From assembly GCA_002361335.1 (NCBI GenBank), contig DESS01000281.1, positions 49,725 to 69,244 on the forward strand: DNA of 19,520 nucleotides, read 5' to 3'. A program made the position numbers and the translations under genes. The notes beneath the pieces are model-generated. The model made no database searches and had not been told where the DNA came from. It was given only the letters and a program-made list of their open reading frames with translations. Positions within the stretch are counted from its first letter, which is position 1. Each line of letters opens with the position of its first letter. Below are positions 1 to 6,498 of the stretch, one piece after another. Origin of the DNA: Richelia sp. UBA3308 (GTDB taxonomy: Bacteria > Cyanobacteriota > Cyanobacteriia > Cyanobacteriales > Nostocaceae).

Positions 1-21
1 CTCCCGGAGCTCTCTCCCTCT

Positions 22-543
22 TTATTGTGGTTGTTGGGGTATATTCAAACGCCTCCCGAATCTATCGTAAACTAAAACATCCCACTGACCGTTTAAAGTA
101 TACTCAAAAGCAATCCTATTACCATCAGCGCTAATTGTAGGATTCCGAACTTCTGCTTGTAGATTACCCGTTAAATTGCGTGATTGACCAGTTTCCTTAT
201 CGAAAAGAAATATATTACTTCTTCCTTGGCGAGAAGCAGCAAACACAATAAATCTACCATCTTGAGAAACCGATGGATGATTGGCGATCGCATCAAATGA
301 ATTCAACTGCGGTAAATTAATTAAATTGCGATTCATCCTATCAAACATATAAACATCTTGACTACCCCGACGATCGCTGGTGTAAACAATATATCTATTA
401 GAAATATGTGGATTTAACTCCGAAGCTCCAGAATTAAGACTCCTACCGCCAGCATCATAGGGATAACTTAATATACGCCCAGATCCACAAGCACCCAGCA
501 AACCTAAACTCGCAAATAAGCAAATTAAAATAAAGCGTTTCAT
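22..543 (-). CDS. TolB-like beta-propeller lipoprotein (paralogue 1)
   Basis: Predicted secreted lipoprotein of about 173 residues. The N-terminus is a short signal peptide with a lipobox ending LLGAC, so the mature protein should be lipid-anchored at the cysteine. The rest contains repeated WD40/TolB-type blades: 'YIVYTSDRRGSQDVYMFDR', 'FIVFAASRQGRSNIFLFDK' and 'IAFEYTLNGQWDVLVYDR', each a G-[RN]-[FI]-V-F strand followed by a [DN]-[IV]-[FY]-x-[FY]-D-[RK] strand. TolB propellers usually mediate protein contacts in the envelope; the partner here is unknown. With only about three blades it is much shorter than full TolB, so it may oligomerise or bind as a partial propeller (inference). I start it at the ATG at 543 rather than the in-frame TTG one codon upstream. 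It is the last gene of the psbX-ycf66-lipoprotein series and is clearly related to the gene just upstream. Confidence 0.85.
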   Translation of the reverse strand: MKRFILICLFASLGLLGACGSGRILSYPYDAGGRSLNSGASELNPHISNRYIVYTSDRRGSQDVYMFDRMNRNLINLPQLNSFDAIANHPSVSQDGRFIVFAASRQGRSNIFLFDKETGQSRNLTGNLQAEVRNPTISADGNRIAFEYTLNGQWDVLVYDRFGRRLNIPQQPQ

Positions 544-639
544 CAATTAAGAGTTAATTCTTAGTTAACAGTTGATAATTGTTAAATTTTTTACCATTTA
601 TAAACCCTCTCTCCTTCTCCCCTTGTCTCCCCATCTCCC

Positions 640-1203
640 CTACTGAGGTGGCGCACTGACTGGCGCACCGTTGGGAATATCTAATTCAATATTCGGTCCT
701 CTATCAAGAACCTCAATGTCCCACTGTCCGCGAATAGTTGTTTCAAATACAACATATCTTCCATCCGGACTAACACTGGGATTTCTCACCCAACCGTTGT
801 AATTTGGAGTGAGGATTTGCGATTGTCCTACAGCGCGATCGTAAAGGGCGACAACTGGTCTACCACGGTCGCTACTAATGTAAACTATATAACGTCCGCT
901 GTAGCTGAGACTGGGACTTTCAGCGATGGCGTTGCGTCGATTTAAACGGGGTGTCGGAATCAACTGTTGCAGCTCTAAGTCGTACAATAATAATTGCTGA
1001 GTACTACTACGATTAGATACAAAGGCTAAAAAGCGACCGTTGCCGCTCAAAGCTGGTTGTTCTTCGGTATAGCGAGTATTCAGCGAGTTAGAGCCTATGG
1101 GAATTTCGTTGTAACTACAAGATACAAGCAAACTAGTTAAACAAAGACAAAGACCCCAATAAAATTGTGATTGGAGCCAAAATCTGGGGATAATTTTTTT
1201 CAC
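640..1203 (-). CDS. TolB-like beta-propeller lipoprotein (paralogue 2)
   Basis: Second TolB-like lipoprotein, paralogous to the next gene downstream (97 bases away): both end in a 'G-Q-W-D-[IV]-x-V-x-D-R' strand followed by a short tail with N/D-IP. Blades include 'FLAFVSNRSSTQQLLLYDL', 'YIVYISSDRGRPVVALYDR' and 'YVVFETTIRGQWDIEVLDR'. I chose the GTG at 1203 as start. It gives a compact signal peptide (MKKIIPRFW..., hydrophobic core, lipobox LLVSC with the lipid cysteine at residue 29). The longer form from the TTG at 1260 would put 47 residues before the cysteine. Neither start has a good ribosome binding site, so the start is uncertain. The gene lies just downstream of ycf66 and is probably co-transcribed. 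Exact function is unknown; an envelope scaffold role is inferred from the fold. Confidence 0.8.
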   Translation of the reverse strand: MKKIIPRFWLQSQFYWGLCLCLTSLLVSCSYNEIPIGSNSLNTRYTEEQPALSGNGRFLAFVSNRSSTQQLLLYDLELQQLIPTPRLNRRNAIAESPSLSYSGRYIVYISSDRGRPVVALYDRAVGQSQILTPNYNGWVRNPSVSPDGRYVVFETTIRGQWDIEVLDRGPNIELDIPNGAPVSAPPQ

Positions 1204-1275
1204 CTTAATAAAAATTAATTTTCGCTGCTTGTAGTGCCAATCTCCTGGTTGAATGGTCAAAAGATCTATTATTTT

Positions 1276-2199
1276 CTATTCATCCTCAAGCTTTACTTGA
1301 TCGTCTTTCTCGTCTTCTAAACGAACGATGGGGTTATAATCTTCATAATCGGTGGGAATAACATCATCAAAGCCCCGTTCGGGTCTGGATCCTAAATCTC
1401 TGCTGGGACGACGTTTTCTAGAAGTTCTAGGTTGAATATCTTCCTCACTTCTAGAACGAGATGTTCTTGTGCTACTGCGACGAGATGTTCTTCTTTCTTC
1501 ACTAGGAGAATTATCCCAATCATTAACCCTCCCAGAAGATGTACCCCAATCATTTTCTTCCAATCTTGAGCTACTACGACTTGTAGTACGCCTGGAATTA
1601 GAACTGCGACGACGCGTCGATCTGTCATCTTCGTTTCTTTCTAGATCGTTACGGCGTTCTAGACGACGGGGAGCTTGATCGTCGTAGTATTCATTACGAG
1701 ATGAACGATTATCCCTACTTCCTCGAATTTGAGGACGCGGGGGACGCTCTTCTTCATAATATGGGTCGTAAGGTAAAGGATCTCGGTCAAAATCTTCTAC
1801 CTCAGCACCATATCTACCGCGATCGTCATAATCATAGCGTTCGCTGACATCTCGTTCGCGGTCTACAATTGGGGTGCTGCGCTTGGCTTGTTGAGTCGCA
1901 ATACCCCGCAAACGAATACTTTCATAGGCAAAATATACGGTAGTTCCCACTAAAAGCAATTGACCAAACTGCAAAATTGGATCTAATCGCCAACCTTGAA
2001 AAATTAAAATAAAACCGCACAATAAGCCGACAGCGGCAAAAAATATATCTTGATCCCGTGAAAGTTCCGGACGTACAGTACGAAGAAAATATAGTCCAGC
2101 TCCAGCAATAGCTAGAAAAATTCCTAAAATACTAGCTGGGTTAGTCCCTATATTTACCTGAGCCAAAACGCTGGCTGAGTTCAGCCCAAAAGTTAGCAT
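1276..2199 (-). CDS. ycf66: Ycf66 family membrane protein with long RS/acidic tail
   Basis: The N-terminal ~100 residues match the Ycf66 family known from cyanobacteria and some plastids. Three hydrophobic segments lie at about 22-39, 51-69 and 79-95, with the conserved stretch 'PELSRDQDIFFAAVGLLCG' and 'GWRLDP' between them. Ycf66 has no firmly established biochemical role. The remaining two-thirds (about residues 105-307) is low-complexity and highly charged: Asp/Glu/Tyr/Arg-rich first, then a block with many SR/RS dipeptides (around residues 190-270), then an acidic end. It is probably disordered and exposed on one membrane face. Start ATG at 2199; the N-terminus looks like a membrane segment rather than a cleaved signal. 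It lies downstream of psbX on the same strand with a 393-base structured spacer, and upstream of two lipoprotein genes. Family assignment is good; function is unknown. Confidence 0.85.
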   Translation of the reverse strand: MLTFGLNSASVLAQVNIGTNPASILGIFLAIAGAGLYFLRTVRPELSRDQDIFFAAVGLLCGFILIFQGWRLDPILQFGQLLLVGTTVYFAYESIRLRGIATQQAKRSTPIVDRERDVSERYDYDDRGRYGAEVEDFDRDPLPYDPYYEEERPPRPQIRGSRDNRSSRNEYYDDQAPRRLERRNDLERNEDDRSTRRRSSNSRRTTSRSSSRLEENDWGTSSGRVNDWDNSPSEERRTSRRSSTRTSRSRSEEDIQPRTSRKRRPSRDLGSRPERGFDDVIPTDYEDYNPIVRLEDEKDDQVKLEDE

Positions 2200-2277
2200 T
2201 GTTCTTTTCCCAATATCAAATCTATGTTAGCGACTCACAACTCAAATCTCTACACCAACCAAATACAAATAGACAGC

Positions 2278-2363
2278 AAAGACGCGAATTGTCTGACTCC
2301 GAATAGGAGTTATTCAATACCGCGTCTTTACATTGTTAATCAAAGTTAACAAGACTAGGTCTT
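2278..2363. other. Cluster of hairpins in the psbX-ycf66 spacer
   Basis: Four inverted repeats are packed into 86 bases. A perfect 9-bp outer stem AAAGACGCG (2278-2286)/CGCGTCTTT (2321-2329) encloses ACTCC (2296-2300)/GGAGT (2306-2310). Beside it are TTGTTAA (2333-2339)/TTAACAA (2346-2352) with a 6-base loop, and AAGAC (2351-2355)/GTCTT (2359-2363). There is no open reading frame. It could be an attenuator or processing structure of a psbX-ycf66 transcript (minus strand), the 5' leader of ycf66, or a small RNA; the sequence does not say which. It does not match any cyanobacterial small RNA I can recall. Confidence 0.45.
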
Positions 2364-2399
2364 TGAGTTCAGTATAACTTGACCTCTGTATGAGAAATA

Positions 2400-2592
2400 G
2401 TTAAAACCTAGCCTAACTGAGAATTAGCTGATGATAATTTTTTTCTGCCAAGCCAAGCCCAGTCCCCTAGTGGGGAACACCAACATTGCCGAAAGGGGCA
2501 AGCAGGGGGAGCAGGGGGAGAAAATTACTTTTTTTCTTACAATCAACCCCGCAAAGTAATAAGAGCGGAGTACTAGGTTTGCCTTAAAAATC
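2400..2592. other. Non-coding spacer with G-rich direct repeats
   Basis: This is the remainder of the psbX-ycf66 gap. It contains a small hairpin CCCCTAGTGGGG near 2464-2475 and two copies of AGCAGGGGG in tandem near 2500-2519, a kind of G-rich filler common between cyanobacterial genes. No coding potential was seen. Confidence 0.4.
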
Positions 2593-2712
2593 TTAAAAAC
2601 GTTGGATTTTATCTCTTTGGCTAATAAAAATTAATGCCAATGTTGCCGGGATAACAACAATTGCACTACCCCAGCCTAAGCTCCAAAGAAAATTTGCTAA
2701 AGAGGGAGTCAT
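2593..2712 (-). CDS. psbX: Photosystem II protein PsbX (39 residues)
   Basis: A 39-codon gene beginning MTPSLANFLWSLGWGSAIVV and ending ISQRDKIQRF. It is a single-membrane-span low-molecular-weight subunit of photosystem II. The N-terminus MTPSLANF, the Trp-containing start of the helix (about residues 10-32) and the Q-[RK]-D-K-I-Q-R tail are all typical of cyanobacterial PsbX, and 39 residues is the usual length. PsbX sits near cytochrome b559 and affects plastoquinone turnover at QB (family knowledge). ATG at 2712, stop TAA at 2593-2595. Upstream of the ATG on the minus strand is AAGG within an A-rich run, a weak ribosome binding site. It lies upstream of ycf66 on the same strand, so co-expression is plausible. 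Confidence 0.93.
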   Translation of the reverse strand: MTPSLANFLWSLGWGSAIVVIPATLALIFISQRDKIQRF

Positions 2713-3128
2713 GGTTACAACCTTTTTTTTACATACTTCTCTATAATTTTAATACCATGAAATGAATTGCAATAAGTCTTAATCTTGAGCCACATCCCCT
2801 AATTTTATTCGGGATATTGAGGGACTGACATTTTGTTGAATCATTATAAACTGTCACAAACTTTATCTGGTCCCGTACACTCATTGCCTATTATTACGTT
2901 CCTCATTAGTCAAAGTGTCACACACCCTACAAGAAAAAGGTGGCCATTTGTGGTCAATCAAAAATGAAAATCTAGTTAGATCAATCTACAAAAATCTTAC
3001 AAACCGGTTTATTTCTCAAATTCGGACAGTATCGGAACCAATATTACGGATAAAATATTAAATAAGCTTTACAATTCTTAAATTTTTCTCATAAACCTTT
3101 TTTTTGTGATAGACGGTAAACTCCAACC
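2713..3128. other. Divergent intergenic region psbX / yggT
   Basis: AT-rich spacer between divergently transcribed genes, expected to hold both promoters; I could not fix either with confidence. At about 2917-2933 it carries a single arm, GTGTCACACACCCTAC, of the palindromic repeat family found complete elsewhere in this window. I saw no matching left arm, so this may be a remnant. No open reading frame of note. Confidence 0.35.
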
Positions 3129-3422
3129 ATGAATACCCTTGACGTAACCAATTTAATTCTCAGTCTTGTATTGGGACTGATCACCTTTTTGTTTATTTTC
3201 CGAATTATTTTAACTTGGTATCCCCAAGCGGAACTGAATCGTTTTCCTTTTAATGTCATAGCTTTACCTACCGAGCCATTTTTAGTGGTGACGCGAAAAC
3301 TAGTACCGCCTATCGGTGGGGTGGATATTACACCGATTATTTGGGTAGGAATATTCAGCTTGGTACGGGAAATCTTGTTAGGTCAACAGGGACTGCTGAC
3401 CATGCTTGCTCATACTGGTTAA
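3129..3422 (+). CDS. YggT family membrane protein
   Basis: Small integral membrane protein of 97 residues with hydrophobic segments at about 5-30 and 70-90. Family hallmarks are visible: 'FRIILTWYPQAELNRFPFNVIALPTEPFL' after the first helix (the R-x-x-L-x-W-x-P element) and the 'P-I-x-G-x-D-I-T-P-I' stretch before the second. YggT/Ycf19 proteins are linked to membrane and division-related functions in bacteria and plastids; the biochemical role is not settled. ATG at 3129. Its stop codon (3420-3422) overlaps the stop codon of the convergent accC gene (3419-3421), so the two genes meet with no spacer and no room for a separate terminator. Confidence 0.88.
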   Translation: MNTLDVTNLILSLVLGLITFLFIFRIILTWYPQAELNRFPFNVIALPTEPFLVVTRKLVPPIGGVDITPIIWVGIFSLVREILLGQQGLLTMLAHTG

Positions 3423-4777
3423 AGAGATTTTTTCTTTTCGTTTATTTCCTGTATGAAATTGGTGTAGACATTACCTTCCAAAAACTGGGGAATATCCATA
3501 ACTTTTTGATGAAAGCCGATGGTTGTAGTTAGTCCGGTAATGGCGCATTCTCTCAAAGCTCGTTTCATGCGATGAATTGCGGTGGAACGATCGGGACCCC
3601 AAACAATTAACTTGGCGATTAGCGAGTCGTAGTAAGGAGGTATTTGGTAATCCGTGTAAATGTGGGAATCAATACGAACGCCAGGACCTCCAGGGGGAAG
3701 ATAGCCGCTGATACGTCCGGGACAAGGGCGGAAATCATGGTCGGGATCTTCAGCGTTGATACGACATTCAATTGCATGACCCCGTAAAATAACTTCGTCT
3801 TGGGTAAGGCTAAGTTTTTCTCCCATGGCAACACGGATTTGTTCGACAACCAAATCAATACCGGTAATCATTTCTGTAACGGGATGCTCAACTTGAATCC
3901 GGGTATTCATCTCCATAAAGTAGAAATCGCCACTACTATCGAGTAAAAACTCCACCGTACCCGCACCAGTGTAATTAATAAACTTAGCGGCTTTAACTGC
4001 GGCTTCTCCCATTTTTTGTCGTAACTCTTCATCGAGTGCGGGAGAAGGGGCTTCTTCTAAAAGTTTTTGATTGCGTCGCTGAATGGAACAATCTCGTTCC
4101 CCTAGATGAATTACATTACCGTGATTATCGGCTAAAATTTGAATTTCGATATGGCGGGGACGTTCGATAAACTTTTCTAAATAAACTCCTCCATTACCAA
4201 ATGCAGCTTCTGCTTCCCCTTGTGCGGCTCGAAAAGATTTAGTAAATTCAAGAGGCGATCGCACCAGACGCATACCTCTTCCACCACCACCAGCAGTGGC
4301 TTTAATCATTACAGGAAAGCCAATTTCATCGGCAATTTTTAATCCTTGTTCCTCACAAGACAGCAAACCCTTGCTACCGGGAACTGTAGGGACACCTGCT
4401 TTTTGCATGGTTTCCTTGGCTGTGGATTTATCCCCCATACTCCGAATCGCTTCCGGTGAAGCTCCAATAAAAGCTATATGATGGTCGGCACAAATTTCAG
4501 CAAAACGGGCATTTTCCGCCAAAAACCCATAACCTGGATGAATAGCGCTGGCATTGCGCGTTAACGCCGCTGCAATAATATTAGGAATATTTAAATAACT
4601 TTTACTGCTTGCAGCGTCGCCAATACAAACTGCTTCATCAGCAAGCTGTACGTGAAGAGCATTACGGTCAATGTTAGAGTGCACTGCAACAGTAGCAATT
4701 CCCATTTCCTCACAAGCGCGTAGAACGCGAAGTGCTATTTCCCCTCGATTGGCAATTAATATTTTGTCAAAATTCAT
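3419..4777 (-). CDS. accC: Biotin carboxylase subunit of acetyl-CoA carboxylase
   Basis: AccC, 452 residues, normal family length. It carboxylates biotin on AccB using ATP and bicarbonate, the first half-reaction of malonyl-CoA formation for fatty-acid synthesis, in the cytoplasm. N-terminal biotin-carboxylase domain begins MNFDKILIANRGEIALRVLR. The ATP-grasp domain carries K117, K159 and the glycine loop GGGGRGMR (163-170). The catalytic block 'EMNTRIQVEHPVTE' (289-302) contains the metal-binding Glu289 and Asn291 and the Arg293 and Glu297 region. The C-terminal domain includes 'ECRINAEDP' and 'YYDSLIAKLI'. Nothing is missing. ATG at 4777. It stands alone, as accC often does in cyanobacteria, with no accB beside it. 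Its 3' end overlaps the stop of yggT. Confidence 0.97.
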   Translation of the reverse strand: MNFDKILIANRGEIALRVLRACEEMGIATVAVHSNIDRNALHVQLADEAVCIGDAASSKSYLNIPNIIAAALTRNASAIHPGYGFLAENARFAEICADHHIAFIGASPEAIRSMGDKSTAKETMQKAGVPTVPGSKGLLSCEEQGLKIADEIGFPVMIKATAGGGGRGMRLVRSPLEFTKSFRAAQGEAEAAFGNGGVYLEKFIERPRHIEIQILADNHGNVIHLGERDCSIQRRNQKLLEEAPSPALDEELRQKMGEAAVKAAKFINYTGAGTVEFLLDSSGDFYFMEMNTRIQVEHPVTEMITGIDLVVEQIRVAMGEKLSLTQDEVILRGHAIECRINAEDPDHDFRPCPGRISGYLPPGGPGVRIDSHIYTDYQIPPYYDSLIAKLIVWGPDRSTAIHRMKRALRECAITGLTTTIGFHQKVMDIPQFLEGNVYTNFIQEINEKKKSL

Positions 4778-5123
4778 CTTTGTAATTTCTATATCATTCC
4801 TGTAGATTGAGATTTTCTCGTGCCAAATCCGGAAAAACCAAAACGCTTTATTTCAAAATTTGACAGGAGAGATTAGATGCTGTGCTTGAATCTTCCCCCG
4901 GCTATAACGAACTACCCATAAGGCATTTTAAATAGATTGTTTACCTAAGTTGAGGTAATCAGTATTAAGAAATGACTCAGACAGTTAAAAAATATACTCG
5001 TCCATTGTTGATCCAAGATATCTAACTATAGATTTTATAGTCGTGTAGATATTTGACTATAAAATTTACAACTATCCCAATATGTATCCTAAAAAAATAA
5101 TTTTTGGCATCTACTATTTTTCC
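4778..5123. other. Intergenic region upstream of accC and tRNA-Leu
   Basis: AT-rich spacer that should contain the accC promoter on its left side (not resolved). Two very short reading frames were seen: 13-14 codons at about 4877 preceded by AGGAGA, and 17 codons at 4972-5025 (MTQTVKKYTRPLLIQDI). Neither resembles a known small gene. A strong hairpin lies at 5032-5065 and is listed separately. Confidence 0.35.
5032..5065. repeat. AT-rich 11-bp perfect inverted repeat
   Basis: ATTTTATAGTC (5032-5042) and GACTATAAAAT (5055-5065) are exactly complementary around a 12-base loop. It follows a 17-codon reading frame (4972-5025) by six bases. It could act as a weak terminator, or be a binding site for a dimeric protein. 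There is no clear T-tract. Confidence 0.5.
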
Positions 5124-5152
5124 TTACCATATTTCTTTTCTTATGCTATACT
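5124..5152 (+). promoter_or_regulatory. Probable sigma-70-type promoter of tRNA-Leu
   Basis: A -35-like TTACCA (5124-5129) and a -10-like TATACT (5147-5152) are separated by exactly 17 bases. Transcription would start near 5159, about 20 bases before the mature tRNA. This fits a housekeeping sigma factor promoter for the stable RNA gene. Prediction from consensus only. Confidence 0.55.
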
Positions 5153-5178
5153 CTATGTCTAGATAAAAGATAAATCAT

Positions 5179-5259
5179 GCGGATGTGGCGGAATTGGTAT
5201 ACGCGCACGTTTGAGGGGCGTGTGGCTTTGCCTTGCGAGTTCGAGTCTCGCCATCCGCA
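5179..5259 (+). tRNA. tRNA-Leu (anticodon GAG)
   Basis: An 81-base cloverleaf. The acceptor stem GCGGATG pairs perfectly with CATCCGC. The D-arm contains GGAATTGGTATAC. The anticodon stem CACGT/GCGTG encloses the loop TTGAGGG with anticodon GAG at 5213-5215. There is a long class II variable arm (around TGGCTTTGCC), as expected for leucine, and the T-arm is GCGAG-TTCGAGT-CTCGC. The discriminator base is A at 5259. CCA is not encoded and must be added after transcription. The tRNA reads CUC and CUU codons. A run of seven T follows directly (5260-5266) and may help end transcription. Confidence 0.96.
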
Positions 5260-5408
5260 TTTTTTTCGTGAGAACTGACTCTGAGTTAAGAGCACTCACT
5301 AAAGGGGGAGTTTAAAAATCAAAGATATTAAACCTTTAACATCCACAGGAATTGGACGATATTTTATGCTTTGATATAAGAAGATAAAGTATTGTTAAGA
5401 GCAGAGCA

Positions 5409-6026
5409 TTGACTGCAACTTTTTCAGGGACAGACAAATTAACTTTGCCTTGTTCATGGCATAGATTAAATGCGATTTGGCAAGGTGGAGAAGAGGTAAT
5501 TCAGCAAGGTTTGCCTCATAATCAGTTAGCGCCAGCTTGGCAGTTATTGCTGTTGGGTGATGGTTCTCCTACGCGACACTTGAAATTGCTTACAGGAGAG
5601 CCAACGGAAGTAGATGTTATAGATATGTCATTAATTGGTATGGATGCTGATGGTGCCCCGGATTTGATTCAGGTGGTACCAGGACCTAGACTGCGGCGGC
5701 AGGTTTGGTTGCGTACAGCTTCCGGTCAACTTTTGGCCTATGCAACTTCATGGTGGGAAGCGTCTCATGTAGATGAATATTTGCAAAACCGTTCGTTACC
5801 TATTTGGGCTAGTTTAGCACGTCTTCGCACTGAATTGTATCGGGATGTTCAAGGAATTTACTACGGTTATTCTCCGGCATTGGAATTGGCATTCAATCAA
5901 ACAGGTCCTTTCTGGGGACGGCATTATTTATTTTGGCACCACGGACAACCGTTAACGTTGATTTATGAAGTTTTTTCACCTTATTTGACTAAATATTTGG
6001 GACCGACCAAGGTAATCGTTCCATGA
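5409..6026 (+). CDS. Chorismate lyase family protein (chorismate to 4-hydroxybenzoate)
   Basis: A 205-residue protein resembling the cyanobacterial chorismate lyase family (DUF98/UbiC-like). It would split chorismate into pyruvate and 4-hydroxybenzoate, the ring precursor of plastoquinone in cyanobacteria. Family-like features are the 'GPRLRRQVWLRT-SGQLLAYATSWW' strand pair (about residues 92-117) with its paired arginines, and the C-terminal 'GPFWGRHYLFWHHGQPLTLIYEVFSP' with a conserved Glu near residue 187, where UbiC-type enzymes keep their catalytic acid. It is soluble, with no signal peptide. The start is TTG at 5409: an in-frame stop lies eight codons upstream and the first internal ATG is far inside the fold. 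The stop codon falls inside a perfect 22-bp tandem duplication. Enzyme assignment is likely but by family resemblance only. Confidence 0.85.
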   Translation: MTATFSGTDKLTLPCSWHRLNAIWQGGEEVIQQGLPHNQLAPAWQLLLLGDGSPTRHLKLLTGEPTEVDVIDMSLIGMDADGAPDLIQVVPGPRLRRQVWLRTASGQLLAYATSWWEASHVDEYLQNRSLPIWASLARLRTELYRDVQGIYYGYSPALELAFNQTGPFWGRHYLFWHHGQPLTLIYEVFSPYLTKYLGPTKVIVP

Positions 6027-6058
6027 TGGCGGAAACATCGTTCCATGATGGCGGAAAC
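6015..6058. repeat. Perfect 22-bp tandem duplication across a stop codon
   Basis: Bases 6015-6036 are repeated exactly at 6037-6058. Each unit begins ATCGTTCCATGATGG. The first unit supplies the last codons and the TGA stop (6024-6026) of the chorismate lyase gene; the second is outside the gene. It looks like a recent replication-slippage duplication, and the protein end is unaffected. Confidence 0.9.
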
Positions 6059-6498
6059 TTACGTAGCATAGATTGAAACTGAAGTCAACCCAAAACTGCT
6101 ATATTCATTAAAACCGACTCAAACATGGGGGCGTTCTTTTCCTCACTGACATATTAAAGGCTTTCAACTCGGAATTAGGGTAATTTTACCGGCTACTTTT
6201 GAATTACAGTAGTATTTGGTTGTAATAGTAGTGTTAAACTTGCTGCGGAGGCAGATTTATTAGTACCTTACACACCTAAGAAAAATAATAGAAATGGGTA
6301 CTCTAAGCTACATGGTTATAGCTTAATACAGAGAAAGCCTATAAACTGCAAATTGTGGTTTGATTGCAAAAGTACTATGGCATTCAGTAAGAGAATCGTT
6401 TCTTAGTGTAATCAGCAACTCTAGATATATAGAGAAATTTTGGTTAGTTTAACCAATAAAGCAATTGAAAAGTTCGGTTTTATGAGGTATTGGTTTCA
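6059..6498. other. Intergenic region before the DUF3352 gene
   Basis: About 440 bases with only very short reading frames (ten codons or fewer starting with ATG), no tRNA-like fold and no repeat shared with the rest of the window. It presumably contains the promoter of the downstream gene, which I could not place. GAGGT at 6484-6488 is its likely ribosome binding site. Confidence 0.35.

Noticed and set aside
1392..1678. Overlapping reading frames of 69-78 codons in both strands within the Ycf66 tail
   Set aside because: They arise from the low-complexity Arg/Ser/Asp codons of ycf66 and show no signal, motif or ribosome binding site.
2278..2329. Assignment of the psbX-ycf66 hairpins to Yfr1 or another known cyanobacterial small RNA
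   Set aside because: The Yfr1 core ACTCCTCACAC is not present and no other known consensus was recognised.
4877..4921. Short plus-strand frame (MLCLNLPPAITNYP) with AGGAGA upstream
   Set aside because: Only 14 codons and no recognised product; the upstream match could be chance. Not enough to call a gene.
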